Source: Arsukibacterium sp. MJ3 (GTDB taxonomy: Bacteria; Pseudomonadota; Gammaproteobacteria; Enterobacterales; Alteromonadaceae). From it: a stretch of DNA of 64,000 bases. A program made the translations under genes and the position numbers. Every line of letters begins with the position of its first letter. Position 1 is the first letter of the stretch. The stretch is from positions 23,291-87,290 of the forward strand of contig NZ_LAHP01000017.1 in assembly GCF_000987765.1 (NCBI RefSeq), written 5' to 3'. This document shows, in pieces, positions 35,603 through 43,956 of the stretch. The notes beneath the pieces are model-generated. The model had not been told where the DNA came from. It saw nothing but the letters and a program-made list of their open reading frames with translations, and ran no database searches.

Positions 35603-36991
35603 TTACTCGTATTGCTCACGGTATTTACGCACTATTACCAGCGCGACAACATTCAACAGCAGGGTAATCACGAACAGGGTTAAACCCAGGGCAAACGCGA
35701 CTAACGACTGCGGGCTGGCAAAATCATTGTCACCGGTTAACTGGTTTACAATGGTAACCGTTACGGTTGATACTGCTTCAAATGGGTTAGCCGACAGTGA
35801 AGGACTATTACCTGCGGCTAATACGACTATCATGGTTTCACCAATAGCCCGGCTGGCCGCCAGTAATATTGCGCCAACAATACCCGGCAAGGCTGCGGGT
35901 AACACCACTTTACGCACCGTTTCAGATTTAGTTGCCCCCAAGCCAAGCGACGCATCACGCAAGGCTTTCGGTACTTGGGTAATAATATCGTCAGATAACG
36001 ACGAAATAAACGGGATGATCATAATACCCATCACTACCCCCGCCGTTAGCGCAGATGTAGCCCGAATGGTTAAACCAATACTGGCACCAAAGTCGGCTAA
36101 AAAGGGGCCCACCGTTACCAGTGCAAAAAACCCGTAAACAATAGTTGGAATTCCCGCCAATACTTCAATAATGGGTTTAGCCGTGGTACGAAAACCCACT
36201 GGTGCATATTCAGCCAGATAAATCGCCACCATTAAGCCCAGCGGAATGGCCACCAGCAAGGCAATTGCCGCCACCATCATGGTGCCCGATAACAACGGTA
36301 ATATACCGAAACTTCCCTGACTACCAGTGAGTGAGCCTTCAGTTAGGCCAGTTGTTGAGAACCGCGGGTTCCAGGTGGTACCGAAGAAGAAATCGGCTGG
36401 CGGAATAAAGCTGAAAAAATTGATGGTTTCAGTAACCATCGATAGCACAATACCAATAGTGGTTAAAATAGCCACGGTAGAACAAATGATTAATACCGCT
36501 TTTACCGTGCGCTCAATTTGATGCCGGGCCCGCAACTGCGGTTGAATACGCTTATAACTAAAAAACAGGCCGGCTGCAGCAATTGACGCCAGTAATCCAG
36601 TGAGCAAGACCGCACTGCTGGTTTTTAGCTGCTGCATATAAGCCGCTGCCGCTAATTCCCAAGACTCTGCCTCGGCAACAATGCCAAAATTATTGGCCAG
36701 GTTGCTAATGCGGCGCATAATAACATCGGCACTCATGCCCTCCGCCGCCAGTGCGTCAGCAGGTAATTGTGCAGACACCATACTACTGATGACCCCTGGT
36801 GCCAGCAGCGACCACAGCAATAAAATGAAGAAAGCAGGTATAAAGGCCCACAACCCCACCATCATGCCGTAATGATGGGGCCTTGAGTGCATTGTCTGCA
36901 CTGCCGCCACCCGACGACTGCGCACCATGCCAAGCTGATAGCCAATTGCCATCAATGCCAGCAACAGTGCTATTAACGAAAGATTACTCAT
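35603..36991 (-). CDS. pstC: Phosphate ABC transporter permease PstC (system 2)
   Basis: A 462-residue permease with extra N-terminal membrane segments (residues 3-20 and about 48-70) before the conserved core. The soluble loop at about 70-130 lacks the propeller-like insert of PstC1. Core motifs are EVLAGIPTIVYGFFALVTVGP, the coupling loop LGLGATKSETVRKVVLPAALPG and SRAIGETMIVVLAAGNSP. It starts 182 bp downstream of pstS2. A terminator and its own PhoB box lie in that gap, so pstCAB2 probably has an independent promoter. Confidence 0.94.
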   Translation of the reverse strand: MSNLSLIALLLALMAIGYQLGMVRSRRVAAVQTMHSRPHHYGMMVGLWAFIPAFFILLLWSLLAPGVISSMVSAQLPADALAAEGMSADVIMRRISNLANNFGIVAEAESWELAAAAYMQQLKTSSAVLLTGLLASIAAAGLFFSYKRIQPQLRARHQIERTVKAVLIICSTVAILTTIGIVLSMVTETINFFSFIPPADFFFGTTWNPRFSTTGLTEGSLTGSQGSFGILPLLSGTMMVAAIALLVAIPLGLMVAIYLAEYAPVGFRTTAKPIIEVLAGIPTIVYGFFALVTVGPFLADFGASIGLTIRATSALTAGVVMGIMIIPFISSLSDDIITQVPKALRDASLGLGATKSETVRKVVLPAALPGIVGAILLAASRAIGETMIVVLAAGNSPSLSANPFEAVSTVTVTIVNQLTGDNDFASPQSLVAFALGLTLFVITLLLNVVALVIVRKYREQYE

Positions 36992-37071
36992 GCTTGCTCC
37001 ATTCGCCGATACTGGTTACCCACGCGGGATAATAACCTCTGTTATAAGCCGCGCAAGCTTAATGCTTACAT

Positions 37072-37089
37072 ATTGCAGTTTTATTACAG
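37072..37089 (-). promoter_or_regulatory. PhoB box upstream of pstC2
   Basis: On the minus strand: CTGTAAT, AAAA, CTGCAAT, oriented toward pstC2 and 81 bp upstream of its start. It supports an independent phosphate-controlled promoter for pstCAB2. Confidence 0.72.
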
Positions 37090-37092
37090 CCG

Positions 37093-37110
37093 CTGTCATA
37101 TTACTGAAAT
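37093..37110 (+). promoter_or_regulatory. Second, opposite PhoB-box-like site between pstS2 and pstC2
   Basis: On the plus strand: CTGTCAT, ATTA, CTGAAAT. It faces away from pstC2 and back into the 3' end of pstS2, 3 bp from the minus-strand box. Could increase local PhoB occupancy, or drive an antisense transcript over pstS2. Confidence 0.55.
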
Positions 37111-37134
37111 AAAAAAGAGGACCTATTGGTCCTC
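37111..37134 (-). terminator. Terminator after pstS2
   Basis: 7-bp perfect stem GAGGACC / GGTCCTC with 4-nt loop, followed by TTTTTT on the minus strand. Separates highly expressed pstS2 from pstCAB2. Confidence 0.85.
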
Positions 37135-37173
37135 ATTATCACACACTTATAATAACCGCCTACCTAAAACCGC

Positions 37174-38202
37174 TTACAACGATTTTTTGCCGCGAATATC
37201 AGCTAGTATCGCAGCGCGCTCTGCGTCATCCAACGGAATTAAACCAGCCGCTTCCAATGGGCTACCGAAACCTGAAGCAAGGTCAGATACAAAGTACTCG
37301 GTAAATTGTTGTAAACCTGGGATCACACCGATATGCTCGCCTTTAACATAGAAATATAAAGGCCGCGACACCGGATAAGTCCCGGCAATAATGTTTTCAA
37401 CAGTGGGTTCAATATCATCTACTGTAGCAACTTTAATCCGATCACGGTTGGCTTCATAAAAACTTAATCCAAATACCCCAAGCGCATTTTTTTGCGCTTG
37501 TAAACGCGCCAAGGTTTCGGTGTAGTCACCAGCAATTTCTACAACATTGCCATCGGTACGCATGGCTAAGCAGAAATTATTCAGCTCTTCTTTTGGTAAT
37601 GCCTGTACTTCAGCAAAGGTTTTACAACCTTCAATAATTACTTTTTCTTCGTATACTTCACGGGTGCCATGGTTAGAGCCCGGAATGGCTAAAAGAATAG
37701 CTTGATCGGGCAGCGACTTATCAATTTGCTGCCAGTTGGTATAAGGGTTGTCAATCATCTTACCGTTTTGTGGTACTTGAGCAGCCTGGGCAAGAAACAC
37801 ATGTTTTGGTTTTAATTTGAAAATACCAGCATCAATGCGTGAGGCAAATACGATACCGTCATAACCAATTTTAACTTCGATAATTTGGTTTACGCCGTTA
37901 GCGTTACAGGCTTCTATTTCGGCCGGGCGCATAGGGCGTGATGAGTTAGCAATATCAATGGTATTGGTACCCACACCCTGGCAAAACTGGCGCAGGCCAC
38001 CAGATGAGCCGCCTGAACCTACTACCGGCGTTCGAAATTGCGCAAAAGTATTGCCAAACTCTTCAGCCGCAATGGAAGAAAACGGTAACACAGTAGACGA
38101 ACCAGCAACCTGAATAGTATCACGATTAGCATGGGCCTGGCCTGCAAACGCCAGACTCACAGCAGAGGCAACAACCAGTTTAGTAAGCATATTCATGTTC
38201 AT
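37174..38202 (-). CDS. pstS: Phosphate-binding protein PstS (system 2)
   Basis: A 342-residue periplasmic binding protein. A signal peptide (LVVASAVSLAFAGQAHA) leads to the mature start NRDTIQVAGSSTVLPFSSIAAEEFG. The phosphate-site style motifs are VVGSGGSSGGLRQFCQGVG, DIANSSRPMRPAEIEAC and LAIPGSNHGTREVYEEKVI. It is a different PstS subgroup from the one at 16828-17820, closer to those of marine proteobacteria. Two Met starts lie two codons apart; the upstream one is used here. Its own PhoB box lies upstream and a terminator downstream, so it can be made in excess over the permease. Confidence 0.95.
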   Translation of the reverse strand: MNMNMLTKLVVASAVSLAFAGQAHANRDTIQVAGSSTVLPFSSIAAEEFGNTFAQFRTPVVGSGGSSGGLRQFCQGVGTNTIDIANSSRPMRPAEIEACNANGVNQIIEVKIGYDGIVFASRIDAGIFKLKPKHVFLAQAAQVPQNGKMIDNPYTNWQQIDKSLPDQAILLAIPGSNHGTREVYEEKVIIEGCKTFAEVQALPKEELNNFCLAMRTDGNVVEIAGDYTETLARLQAQKNALGVFGLSFYEANRDRIKVATVDDIEPTVENIIAGTYPVSRPLYFYVKGEHIGVIPGLQQFTEYFVSDLASGFGSPLEAAGLIPLDDAERAAILADIRGKKSL

Positions 38203-38259
38203 TACTTTAATCCTCGGGTAACGGTGTGTGTTAAGTTAAGCACAGTATGCGATATTTTT

Positions 38260-38277
38260 ATTGCAGTAATATGACAG
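38260..38277 (-). promoter_or_regulatory. PhoB box upstream of pstS2
   Basis: On the minus strand: CTGTCAT, ATTA, CTGCAAT, oriented toward pstS2 and 58-75 bp upstream of its start. First half is a perfect consensus match. Confidence 0.8.
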
Positions 38278-38313
38278 TCAACTAACTAAAGCATAGACCT
38301 AAATTCAAGCCAA

Positions 38314-38340
38314 TAAAAAACCCGCACTGTTGGCGGGTTT
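38314..38340 (-). terminator. Terminator after small lipoprotein gene
   Basis: 8-bp stem AAACCCGC / GCGGGTTT with 7-nt loop and a T-run on the minus strand. It ends the 38388-38609 transcript before the pstS2 promoter. Confidence 0.85.
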
Positions 38341-38387
38341 AGCGTTGTGCCTTAACAGGCGTTACTTTAATAGTGGCTTTAAAGCAT

Positions 38388-38609
38388 TTACTGCTGGTCT
38401 TTTGTAACTGCCACTCTTTTGGTTGGCGGGTTTAACCACACCACATGGCCGGTATGCGCAGCCGTTCTGGTTAAGGTAGGTGCTGGCGTTAATCTCTCGT
38501 TGTCGACGACATAGGTATACTGCTGTTCACTGAAACTGGAACAACCACTTAGGCTGATACATGCTGCAGTTACTAGGGCGCTTATTGCATGCTTACTGTT
38601 GATTTTCAT
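38388..38609 (-). CDS. Small lipoprotein of unknown function
   Basis: A 73-residue protein with a lipoprotein signal (ALVTAACISLSGC, Cys23). The mature part is only 51 residues, polar, with no recognised domain (SSFSEQQYTYVVDNERLTPAPTLTRTAAHTGHVVWLNPP). It has its own terminator and lies between pstS2 and the second phoU-like gene. A partial PhoB-like site (CTGTAAT, AAAA, ATATGCT) lies 56-73 bp upstream. No function can be named; presence of a clean signal peptide, RBS and terminator supports a real gene. Confidence 0.7.
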   Translation of the reverse strand: MKINSKHAISALVTAACISLSGCSSFSEQQYTYVVDNERLTPAPTLTRTAAHTGHVVWLNPPTKRVAVTKDQQ

Positions 38610-38664
38610 TGTTTACTCCTGCTACGTATTACCCAAACTATAGTCAGGGCACGCCATGCTGTCT

Positions 38665-38682
38665 AGCATATTTTTATTACAG
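38665..38682 (-). promoter_or_regulatory. Weak PhoB-like site upstream of small lipoprotein
   Basis: On the minus strand: CTGTAAT, AAAA, ATATGCT. Only the first half matches well. Confidence 0.35.
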
Positions 38683-38790
38683 TTTAGTGAAGGCTGAAAA
38701 TTTATTTTATATTTTTTAAATCATTGTTTTTAATGCTATTTTCAAATAATCACTACACGTCTTTAGTCATAATAACGTCATCTAGTTTGG

Positions 38791-38842
38791 TTAATTGTTA
38801 ATTGCACTTTTAATTGTGCTTTTAATTGTGCTTTTAATTGCA
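38791..38842. repeat. Short tandem repeat with five TTAATTG copies
   Basis: TTAATTG occurs at 38791, 38798, 38810, 38822 and 38834. The last three lie in 12-bp units (CTTTTAATTGTG). It sits just downstream of the PhoU-like gene, inside the 243-bp gap before the small lipoprotein. Probably replication slippage; a regulatory role cannot be excluded. Confidence 0.8.
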
Positions 38843-38852
38843 AGAATGGGCT

Positions 38853-39545
38853 TTAACGAGGGCGTCGTGGTTGTAATTCAACCCTTAATGATTGACCGCT
38901 GCTAACCTTAGCTAGAAAAATAGCCTGCTTTGCCAAGTTAACGCTGTGCTCAGCAATGCGCTCCAACGCTCTGGCAACCCAGTTAACACTAACCGTACTC
39001 TCTAGCAGCGCAGACTGATCAGCGCTATTGAGTAAATTGCAACGTAGAATAGAACCGTAATAACGGTTTACCAGCGGTGCCAGCTGTTGCGCCTGTTCAG
39101 CTTTGCCGATACTTTGCTGTTGCAAAGCCGCCAATGCCAGCGTCAGCATTTTAGCTACCGGCTCAGCCAGGGTAGCAATAGCCGTTAATTGGCTTAATGC
39201 CGGCTGACCAGTGGTTGCTAACAGTACTTGCTGCGCTATCTGATTAGCTTGATTGCTAATTTGCTCGATATCACGAATTGCCTTCAGCAATGCCAGTACC
39301 AACCGTAAATCACTGTTACTCGCGGTATGGCTAAGCATGTCCAGGCAGTGATCATCCATTTCAATTTCAAAATCATGCACTTTTGGCAACTGACTTAACG
39401 CCTGCCGCGCCAACACGGGGTTTTGTTCTATATAAGCCTGTAGCGCCTGCTCAAACTGTTGCTGTGCCAACGCACTTACCGCATACAAACGCTGGCGCGC
39501 CTGTGCCATTTCAATGCCAAAATCCATTACAGGTTCTTCTGTCAT
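38853..39545 (-). CDS. Diverged PhoU-like protein
   Basis: A 230-residue all-helical protein with two PhoU-type repeats. The first contains FEIEMDDHCLDMLSHTASNSDLRLVLALLKAIRDIEQISNQANQIA, matching the PhoU signature. The second has VNWVARALERIAEHSVNLAKQAIFLAK. It is clearly shorter on conserved metal-binding residues than the PhoU at 12506-13216. Shine-Dalgarno GGGAG is 4 nt from the ATG. It is not in an operon with pst genes but divergent from the GAPDH/arsJ pair, which raises the possibility of a role in arsenate response rather than classical Pho signalling. That is inference. Confidence 0.8.
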   Translation of the reverse strand: MTEEPVMDFGIEMAQARQRLYAVSALAQQQFEQALQAYIEQNPVLARQALSQLPKVHDFEIEMDDHCLDMLSHTASNSDLRLVLALLKAIRDIEQISNQANQIAQQVLLATTGQPALSQLTAIATLAEPVAKMLTLALAALQQQSIGKAEQAQQLAPLVNRYYGSILRCNLLNSADQSALLESTVSVNWVARALERIAEHSVNLAKQAIFLAKVSSGQSLRVELQPRRPR

Positions 39546-39644
39546 ATCACTCCCGTTGGGCTAAACCGACTAGCCTGCTATTATATAGCATTAGCTAACT
39601 ATACCTGCCTAAAGAAGTGGCTATGACATTAAAAGGAACGCACT

Positions 39645-40661
39645 ATGAGTATAAAAGTTGGTATTAACGGTTTTGGCCGTATCGGTCGTCTGGCATTACG
39701 CGCGGCCTTTGACTGGCCTGAGCTGGAGTTTGTGCAAATTAACGACCCGGCTGCCGATGCGGCTACCCATGCCCATCTATTAAATTTTGACTCGGTGCAT
39801 GGTATTTGGCAACACAATGCCACTGCTGATGGCAGCAACATCGTTATTAATGGCAAGGTAATTCAGGTTAGCCACAACAAAGCCATAGGCGACACCGACT
39901 GGTCGGGCTGCGACCTGGTTATTGAAGCCTCGGGCAAAATGAAAACCGTGGCGGTACTAAAGGGTTATCTAGAACAAGGTGTAAAGCGGGTGGTAGTAAG
40001 TGCGCCTGTTAAAGAAGCGGGCGCGTTAAATATAGTATTGGGCGTTAATCATCAGTTGTATGACAAAGCTAAACACCAAATTGTTACTGCTGCCAGCTGC
40101 ACTACCAACTGCCTGGCGCCGGTGGTAAAAGTGATTCACCAGCAGCTGGGGATTAAACATGGCGCTATTACCACTATTCATAGCCTAACCAACAGCCAAA
40201 GCATTCTGGATACCCCGCATAAAGATTTACGCCGCGCCCGTGCCTGCGGCAGCAGCTTAATTCCAACTACTACGGGCTCAGCTAGCGCTATTGTCGAAAT
40301 TTTCCCGGAATTAACCGGCCGTCTAAATGGGCATGCCATCAGAGTGCCGCTTACTAATGCCTCTTTAACCGACTGCGTATTTGAAGTAGAACGCGCTACC
40401 ACGGTTGAAGAAGTTAACCGCTTGCTTAAGACAGCAGCCGAAGGCGAACTACAAGGTATTTTGGGCTATGAAACCCGGCCATTAGTCTCGATTGATTACA
40501 AAACCGACCCACGCTCAAGTATTATTGATGCCCTCAGCACCATGGTGATTAACGGTACTCAAGTAAAAATTTATGCCTGGTATGACAATGAGTGGGGTTA
40601 TGCTAATCGCACGGTAGAACTTGCGCGGCTGGTCGGCTTGCAGGATAAACACCCTGAGTAA
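39645..40661 (+). CDS. ArsJ-associated glyceraldehyde-3-phosphate dehydrogenase
   Basis: A 338-residue GAPDH with N-terminal NAD site [18 protein letters not shown], catalytic Cys in [17 protein letters not shown], and [19 protein letters not shown] at the end. It is directly followed by arsJ (21 bp). In described gapdh-arsJ operons this enzyme forms 1-arseno-3-phosphoglycerate from arsenate and G3P, and ArsJ expels it. Phosphate-region context fits: arsenate enters through Pst/Pit. No arsR-type repressor gene is adjacent. A good AAAGGA RBS precedes the ATG. A glycolytic role is less likely given the neighbour. Confidence 0.9.
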   Translation: MSIKVGINGFGRIGRLALRAAFDWPELEFVQINDPAADAATHAHLLNFDSVHGIWQHNATADGSNIVINGKVIQVSHNKAIGDTDWSGCDLVIEASGKMKTVAVLKGYLEQGVKRVVVSAPVKEAGALNIVLGVNHQLYDKAKHQIVTAASCTTNCLAPVVKVIHQQLGIKHGAITTIHSLTNSQSILDTPHKDLRRARACGSSLIPTTTGSASAIVEIFPELTGRLNGHAIRVPLTNASLTDCVFEVERATTVEEVNRLLKTAAEGELQGILGYETRPLVSIDYKTDPRSSIIDALSTMVINGTQVKIYAWYDNEWGYANRTVELARLVGLQDKHPE

Positions 40662-40682
40662 GAGCAACCAATAGAGAGCAAC

Positions 40683-41924
40683 ATGGTTTTAGCACCACTT
40701 ACGCCTGAAGTACGCCAGTACCTGCTGGTAACCGGCAACTACTGGGCTTTTACCCTAACCGATGGCGCGCTGCGCATGTTAGTGGTGTTGCATTTTTATA
40801 GCCTGGGTTATAGCGGCCTGAGCATTGCCATGCTGTTTTTGTTCTACGAAATTTTTGGGGTGATTACCAATTTAGTGGGTGGCTGGCTAGGTGCTAGAAT
40901 TGGCTTAAATAAAACCATGAATATCGGTTTGTTTTTGCAGATTATCGCGCTGTCTATGCTGCTGTTACCGGCTGACTATTTAATCGTGCCTTGGGTAATG
41001 GCGGCACAGGCATTGTCGGGCGTTGCCAAAGACTTAAACAAAATGAGCGCCAAAAGTAGTATTAAAATGCTGGTGGCCACTGCAGCGCAAGGTACCCTGT
41101 TTAAGTGGGTAGCGCTATTAACCGGTTCAAAAAACGCCTTAAAAGGCATAGGCTTTTTTATTGGCGGCCTGTTGCTAACGGTTATTGGTTTTCAGCTGGC
41201 AATCCTGAGTATGGCCATTATGCTATTACTGGTGTGGCTGCTCAGTGTCGTTAATTTAAAACAAGATTTAGGCAAAAGCAGTACTAAACCCAAATTCCGT
41301 GAAATGCTCTCGAAAAGCCGGGCGATTAATGTATTATCGGCCGCCCGCATGCTGTTATTCGGTGCCCGTGATGTCTGGTTTGTCATTGCTTTGCCGCTGT
41401 TTTTAGCCAGTCAGTTTGGCTGGGATCACTGGACGGTTGGCGGTTTTTTAGCATTATGGGTTATTGGCTATGGCGTAGTGCAAAGTAGCACGCCACTGTT
41501 ACTGGGTAAAAACAATATTCCCAATAGCTTTATGGTTACGCTCTGGGCGTTACTGTTATGCGTTATTCCGGCATTAATTGCCCTGGCGATGACCTTTAAC
41601 TGGCAACTTGAGTTTGCACTGCTGGGCGGCTTACTGTTGTTTGGCGCGGTATTCGCCATTAACTCGGCCATCCACAGCTATTTAATTGTCAGCTACGCCA
41701 AAAGCGACGGTGTATCGATGGATGTCGGTTTTTATTATATGGCCAACGCTATGGGCCGCTTACTAGGCACGGTACTGTCAGGCTGGTTGTATCAAACGGC
41801 CGGTATTATTGCGTGCTTGTGGGTGTCCAGCGCCATGCTGATATTAACCGTGTTTATTTCTACTTTACTGCCGGCTACAAAACCAGCTGCGGCAGAGACT
41901 GCTATCGACAATGGTAATAACTGA
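40683..41924 (+). CDS. arsJ: Organoarsenical efflux permease ArsJ (MFS)
   Basis: A 413-residue major-facilitator protein with about 11-12 membrane segments. The N-terminal sequence VRQYLLVTGNYWAFTLTDGALRMLVVLHFYSLGYSG is highly characteristic of ArsJ, as is AKDLNKMSAKSSIKML in the cytoplasmic loop region. ArsJ exports 1-arseno-3-phosphoglycerate made by the upstream GAPDH; the compound then decays to arsenate outside. Adjacent gene order GAPDH-arsJ is the known pair. No transcription terminator was seen after the gene. Confidence 0.93.
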   Translation: MVLAPLTPEVRQYLLVTGNYWAFTLTDGALRMLVVLHFYSLGYSGLSIAMLFLFYEIFGVITNLVGGWLGARIGLNKTMNIGLFLQIIALSMLLLPADYLIVPWVMAAQALSGVAKDLNKMSAKSSIKMLVATAAQGTLFKWVALLTGSKNALKGIGFFIGGLLLTVIGFQLAILSMAIMLLLVWLLSVVNLKQDLGKSSTKPKFREMLSKSRAINVLSAARMLLFGARDVWFVIALPLFLASQFGWDHWTVGGFLALWVIGYGVVQSSTPLLLGKNNIPNSFMVTLWALLLCVIPALIALAMTFNWQLEFALLGGLLLFGAVFAINSAIHSYLIVSYAKSDGVSMDVGFYYMANAMGRLLGTVLSGWLYQTAGIIACLWVSSAMLILTVFISTLLPATKPAAAETAIDNGNN

Positions 41925-41991
41925 CAATTCGCAAAACCAATTAAATAAGGCTACAGTAAAATAACCTAAAGTGAATGTTGTATCGACTTAA

Positions 41992-43908
41992 ATGCCGAAT
42001 GATCAAGCGTTAGCCAAAACAGCTGTTAGTAGTCACCCCAACCGGCCCAGTAAACTGCGCACCAATCGTTTATTGCAAATTATTGGTTTAACGATGTTTG
42101 GACTGGTTTTAGCGGTAGCCGTGGCCTCTGGCATCACTAAATGGATATTACTGTCAGGCTGCATAGCGTTAGCACTGGCTGCCATTTTCGCTTATCAGAA
42201 AAGGGCAGCGGCCGCTACGGTGGTGTTACTGTGGGCAATGTGCTTAATGTTATCTGCACTGGCTTATGTATCTGGGGGGCTTCGTGACTTAGCCTTGCTT
42301 GGTTATCCCGGCGTGCTGGTATTTGCGGCAATGCTAGGTAATAGCCGGCTGTTTTTCTCGTTAATCAGTTTTATGTTGTCTTTTTGTGCCGTACTGACCT
42401 ATCTGGCAATTAGCGGTATTTTGCTTCCGGTTATTCCAACCATCACGGTTGCTCATTTTGTGTTTACCGCTGTTATTTTACTGGTTACGGGTGTTAGCGT
42501 GTATTTGCTGTATCGTGATCAGCAGCGACTGCTGCACACCCTGCAAACGGAAAACCATCGGGTAAAACAAAGCCAGGCGCATATAGAGCATTTGGCGTTA
42601 CATGATCCGTTAACCGCATTACCCAACCGGGTATATTGCCAGCAACACTATCAGCGCTTGTATAACCACTGCCTCAACGGACAGCAACGGCTTGGTGTTC
42701 TGCTACTCGATTTAGACAACTTTAAACCAGTTAATGATTCGCTTGGCCATGCCGCTGGCGATTTATTACTGCAACAATTAGCCCGACGCTTAGAAAACAT
42801 ATTAAGCGAAAACGATATTTTATGTCGTTTTGGTGGTGATGAATTTTTAATACTGGTTCCGGCTTTTAGTGATGATGAAGCATTGGCCGCTACAGCTGCT
42901 GCCTTGCTGCAACAAACCACAGCCGCATTTTATATTATGCAAAACCAAATTGAAATTTCAGGTTCGGTCGGTATCGCCATTGTGCCTCAGGACGGGAACG
43001 AATTTAGTGAAATTTGCAAACACGCTGACCTGGCGATGTTTCAGGCTAAAGCCGATGGCCGCAATGTCTACCGCTTTTATCATGACGAGTTAAATAAGGC
43101 CAGTATTGATAAATTTAACCTATTGAAATTAATGCGCAAAGCCTTAAAGCAAAACGAATTTCAATTGCATTATCAACCAAAATTAATACTGTCAACACCA
43201 CAAGTAATTGGTGCCGAAGCGTTACTACGCTGGCCGCAACCAGACGGCAGCATGATAGGACCGGACGACTTTATTCCGCTGGCTGAAAGCAGTGGCCTTA
43301 TTGTCGAAATTGGCCAGTGGGTGCTGCAACAAGCTTGCCTGGCTTGCAGCCGCTGGCGCCAGCAGGGATATTATAATCTCACCGTAGCCGTTAATTTATC
43401 TTATGTGCAGTTCCGGGATGGCACGCTAGAGCAACAGGTACTACAAGCACTAACGGCAGCGGCGCTACCGGCCAATGCGCTGGAACTGGAACTTACTGAG
43501 TCGTTACTGATTGGCGAGGGCGATAATATTACTAGGCAATTAACCGCCCTGCACCAGTTGGGCATTCGTTTTTCAATTGATGATTTTGGTACGGGCTATT
43601 CAAACTTGGGATATTTACGCCGTTTTAATGCCAGCTACTTAAAAATTGATAAGTCATTTATTCAATCGTTAAGTTTATCTGAGCGGGATGAGCCGCTGGT
43701 GCGGGCCATTATTCAAATGAGTAAAAGCCTGGGCTTAAAAACGGTGGCAGAAGGTATTGAAGACGGCGCCACTGCGACCCGACTTGCCCTGTTGGGCTGC
43801 GATGAAGGCCAGGGTTTTTACTTTGCAAAACCATTACCAGAAACTGATTTTTTAGGTTATGTCAGTGCCGAATTAATGAATGAAACACTTGCTGCCAATC
43901 CTGAATAA
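41992..43908 (+). CDS. Membrane GGDEF-EAL cyclic-di-GMP protein
   Basis: A 638-residue inner-membrane signalling protein. Residues about 27-170 hold 5-6 membrane segments with short loops and no recognised periplasmic sensor. Then a GGDEF domain (about 195-360, active-site RFGGDEFLILV) and an EAL domain (about 375-630) with GAEALLRW, ELELTESLL, DDFGTGYSNLGYL and KTVAEGIED. Both catalytic signatures are intact, so either synthesis or hydrolysis of c-di-GMP is possible. It starts 67 bp after arsJ on the same strand, probably its own unit. Confidence 0.92.
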   Translation: MPNDQALAKTAVSSHPNRPSKLRTNRLLQIIGLTMFGLVLAVAVASGITKWILLSGCIALALAAIFAYQKRAAAATVVLLWAMCLMLSALAYVSGGLRDLALLGYPGVLVFAAMLGNSRLFFSLISFMLSFCAVLTYLAISGILLPVIPTITVAHFVFTAVILLVTGVSVYLLYRDQQRLLHTLQTENHRVKQSQAHIEHLALHDPLTALPNRVYCQQHYQRLYNHCLNGQQRLGVLLLDLDNFKPVNDSLGHAAGDLLLQQLARRLENILSENDILCRFGGDEFLILVPAFSDDEALAATAAALLQQTTAAFYIMQNQIEISGSVGIAIVPQDGNEFSEICKHADLAMFQAKADGRNVYRFYHDELNKASIDKFNLLKLMRKALKQNEFQLHYQPKLILSTPQVIGAEALLRWPQPDGSMIGPDDFIPLAESSGLIVEIGQWVLQQACLACSRWRQQGYYNLTVAVNLSYVQFRDGTLEQQVLQALTAAALPANALELELTESLLIGEGDNITRQLTALHQLGIRFSIDDFGTGYSNLGYLRRFNASYLKIDKSFIQSLSLSERDEPLVRAIIQMSKSLGLKTVAEGIEDGATATRLALLGCDEGQGFYFAKPLPETDFLGYVSAELMNETLAANPE

Positions 43909-43956
43909 GTTTTTTAGCGTACAGGGTGTTTACATATTCTTGATAAAACGTGATTT

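Noticed and set aside
38791..38842. CRISPR-like repeats
   Set aside because: Units are 7-12 bp without spacers; a simple tandem repeat.
39546..39644. PhoB box in the phoU2 / GAPDH divergent promoter
   Set aside because: Only a single ATGACAT 7-mer is present, without a second copy 11 bp away.
10386..41924. Recent duplication of one Pst operon
   Set aside because: The two PstS, PstC and PstA sets differ in length, inserts and sequence, and PstB copies are clearly diverged; independent lineages are more likely.
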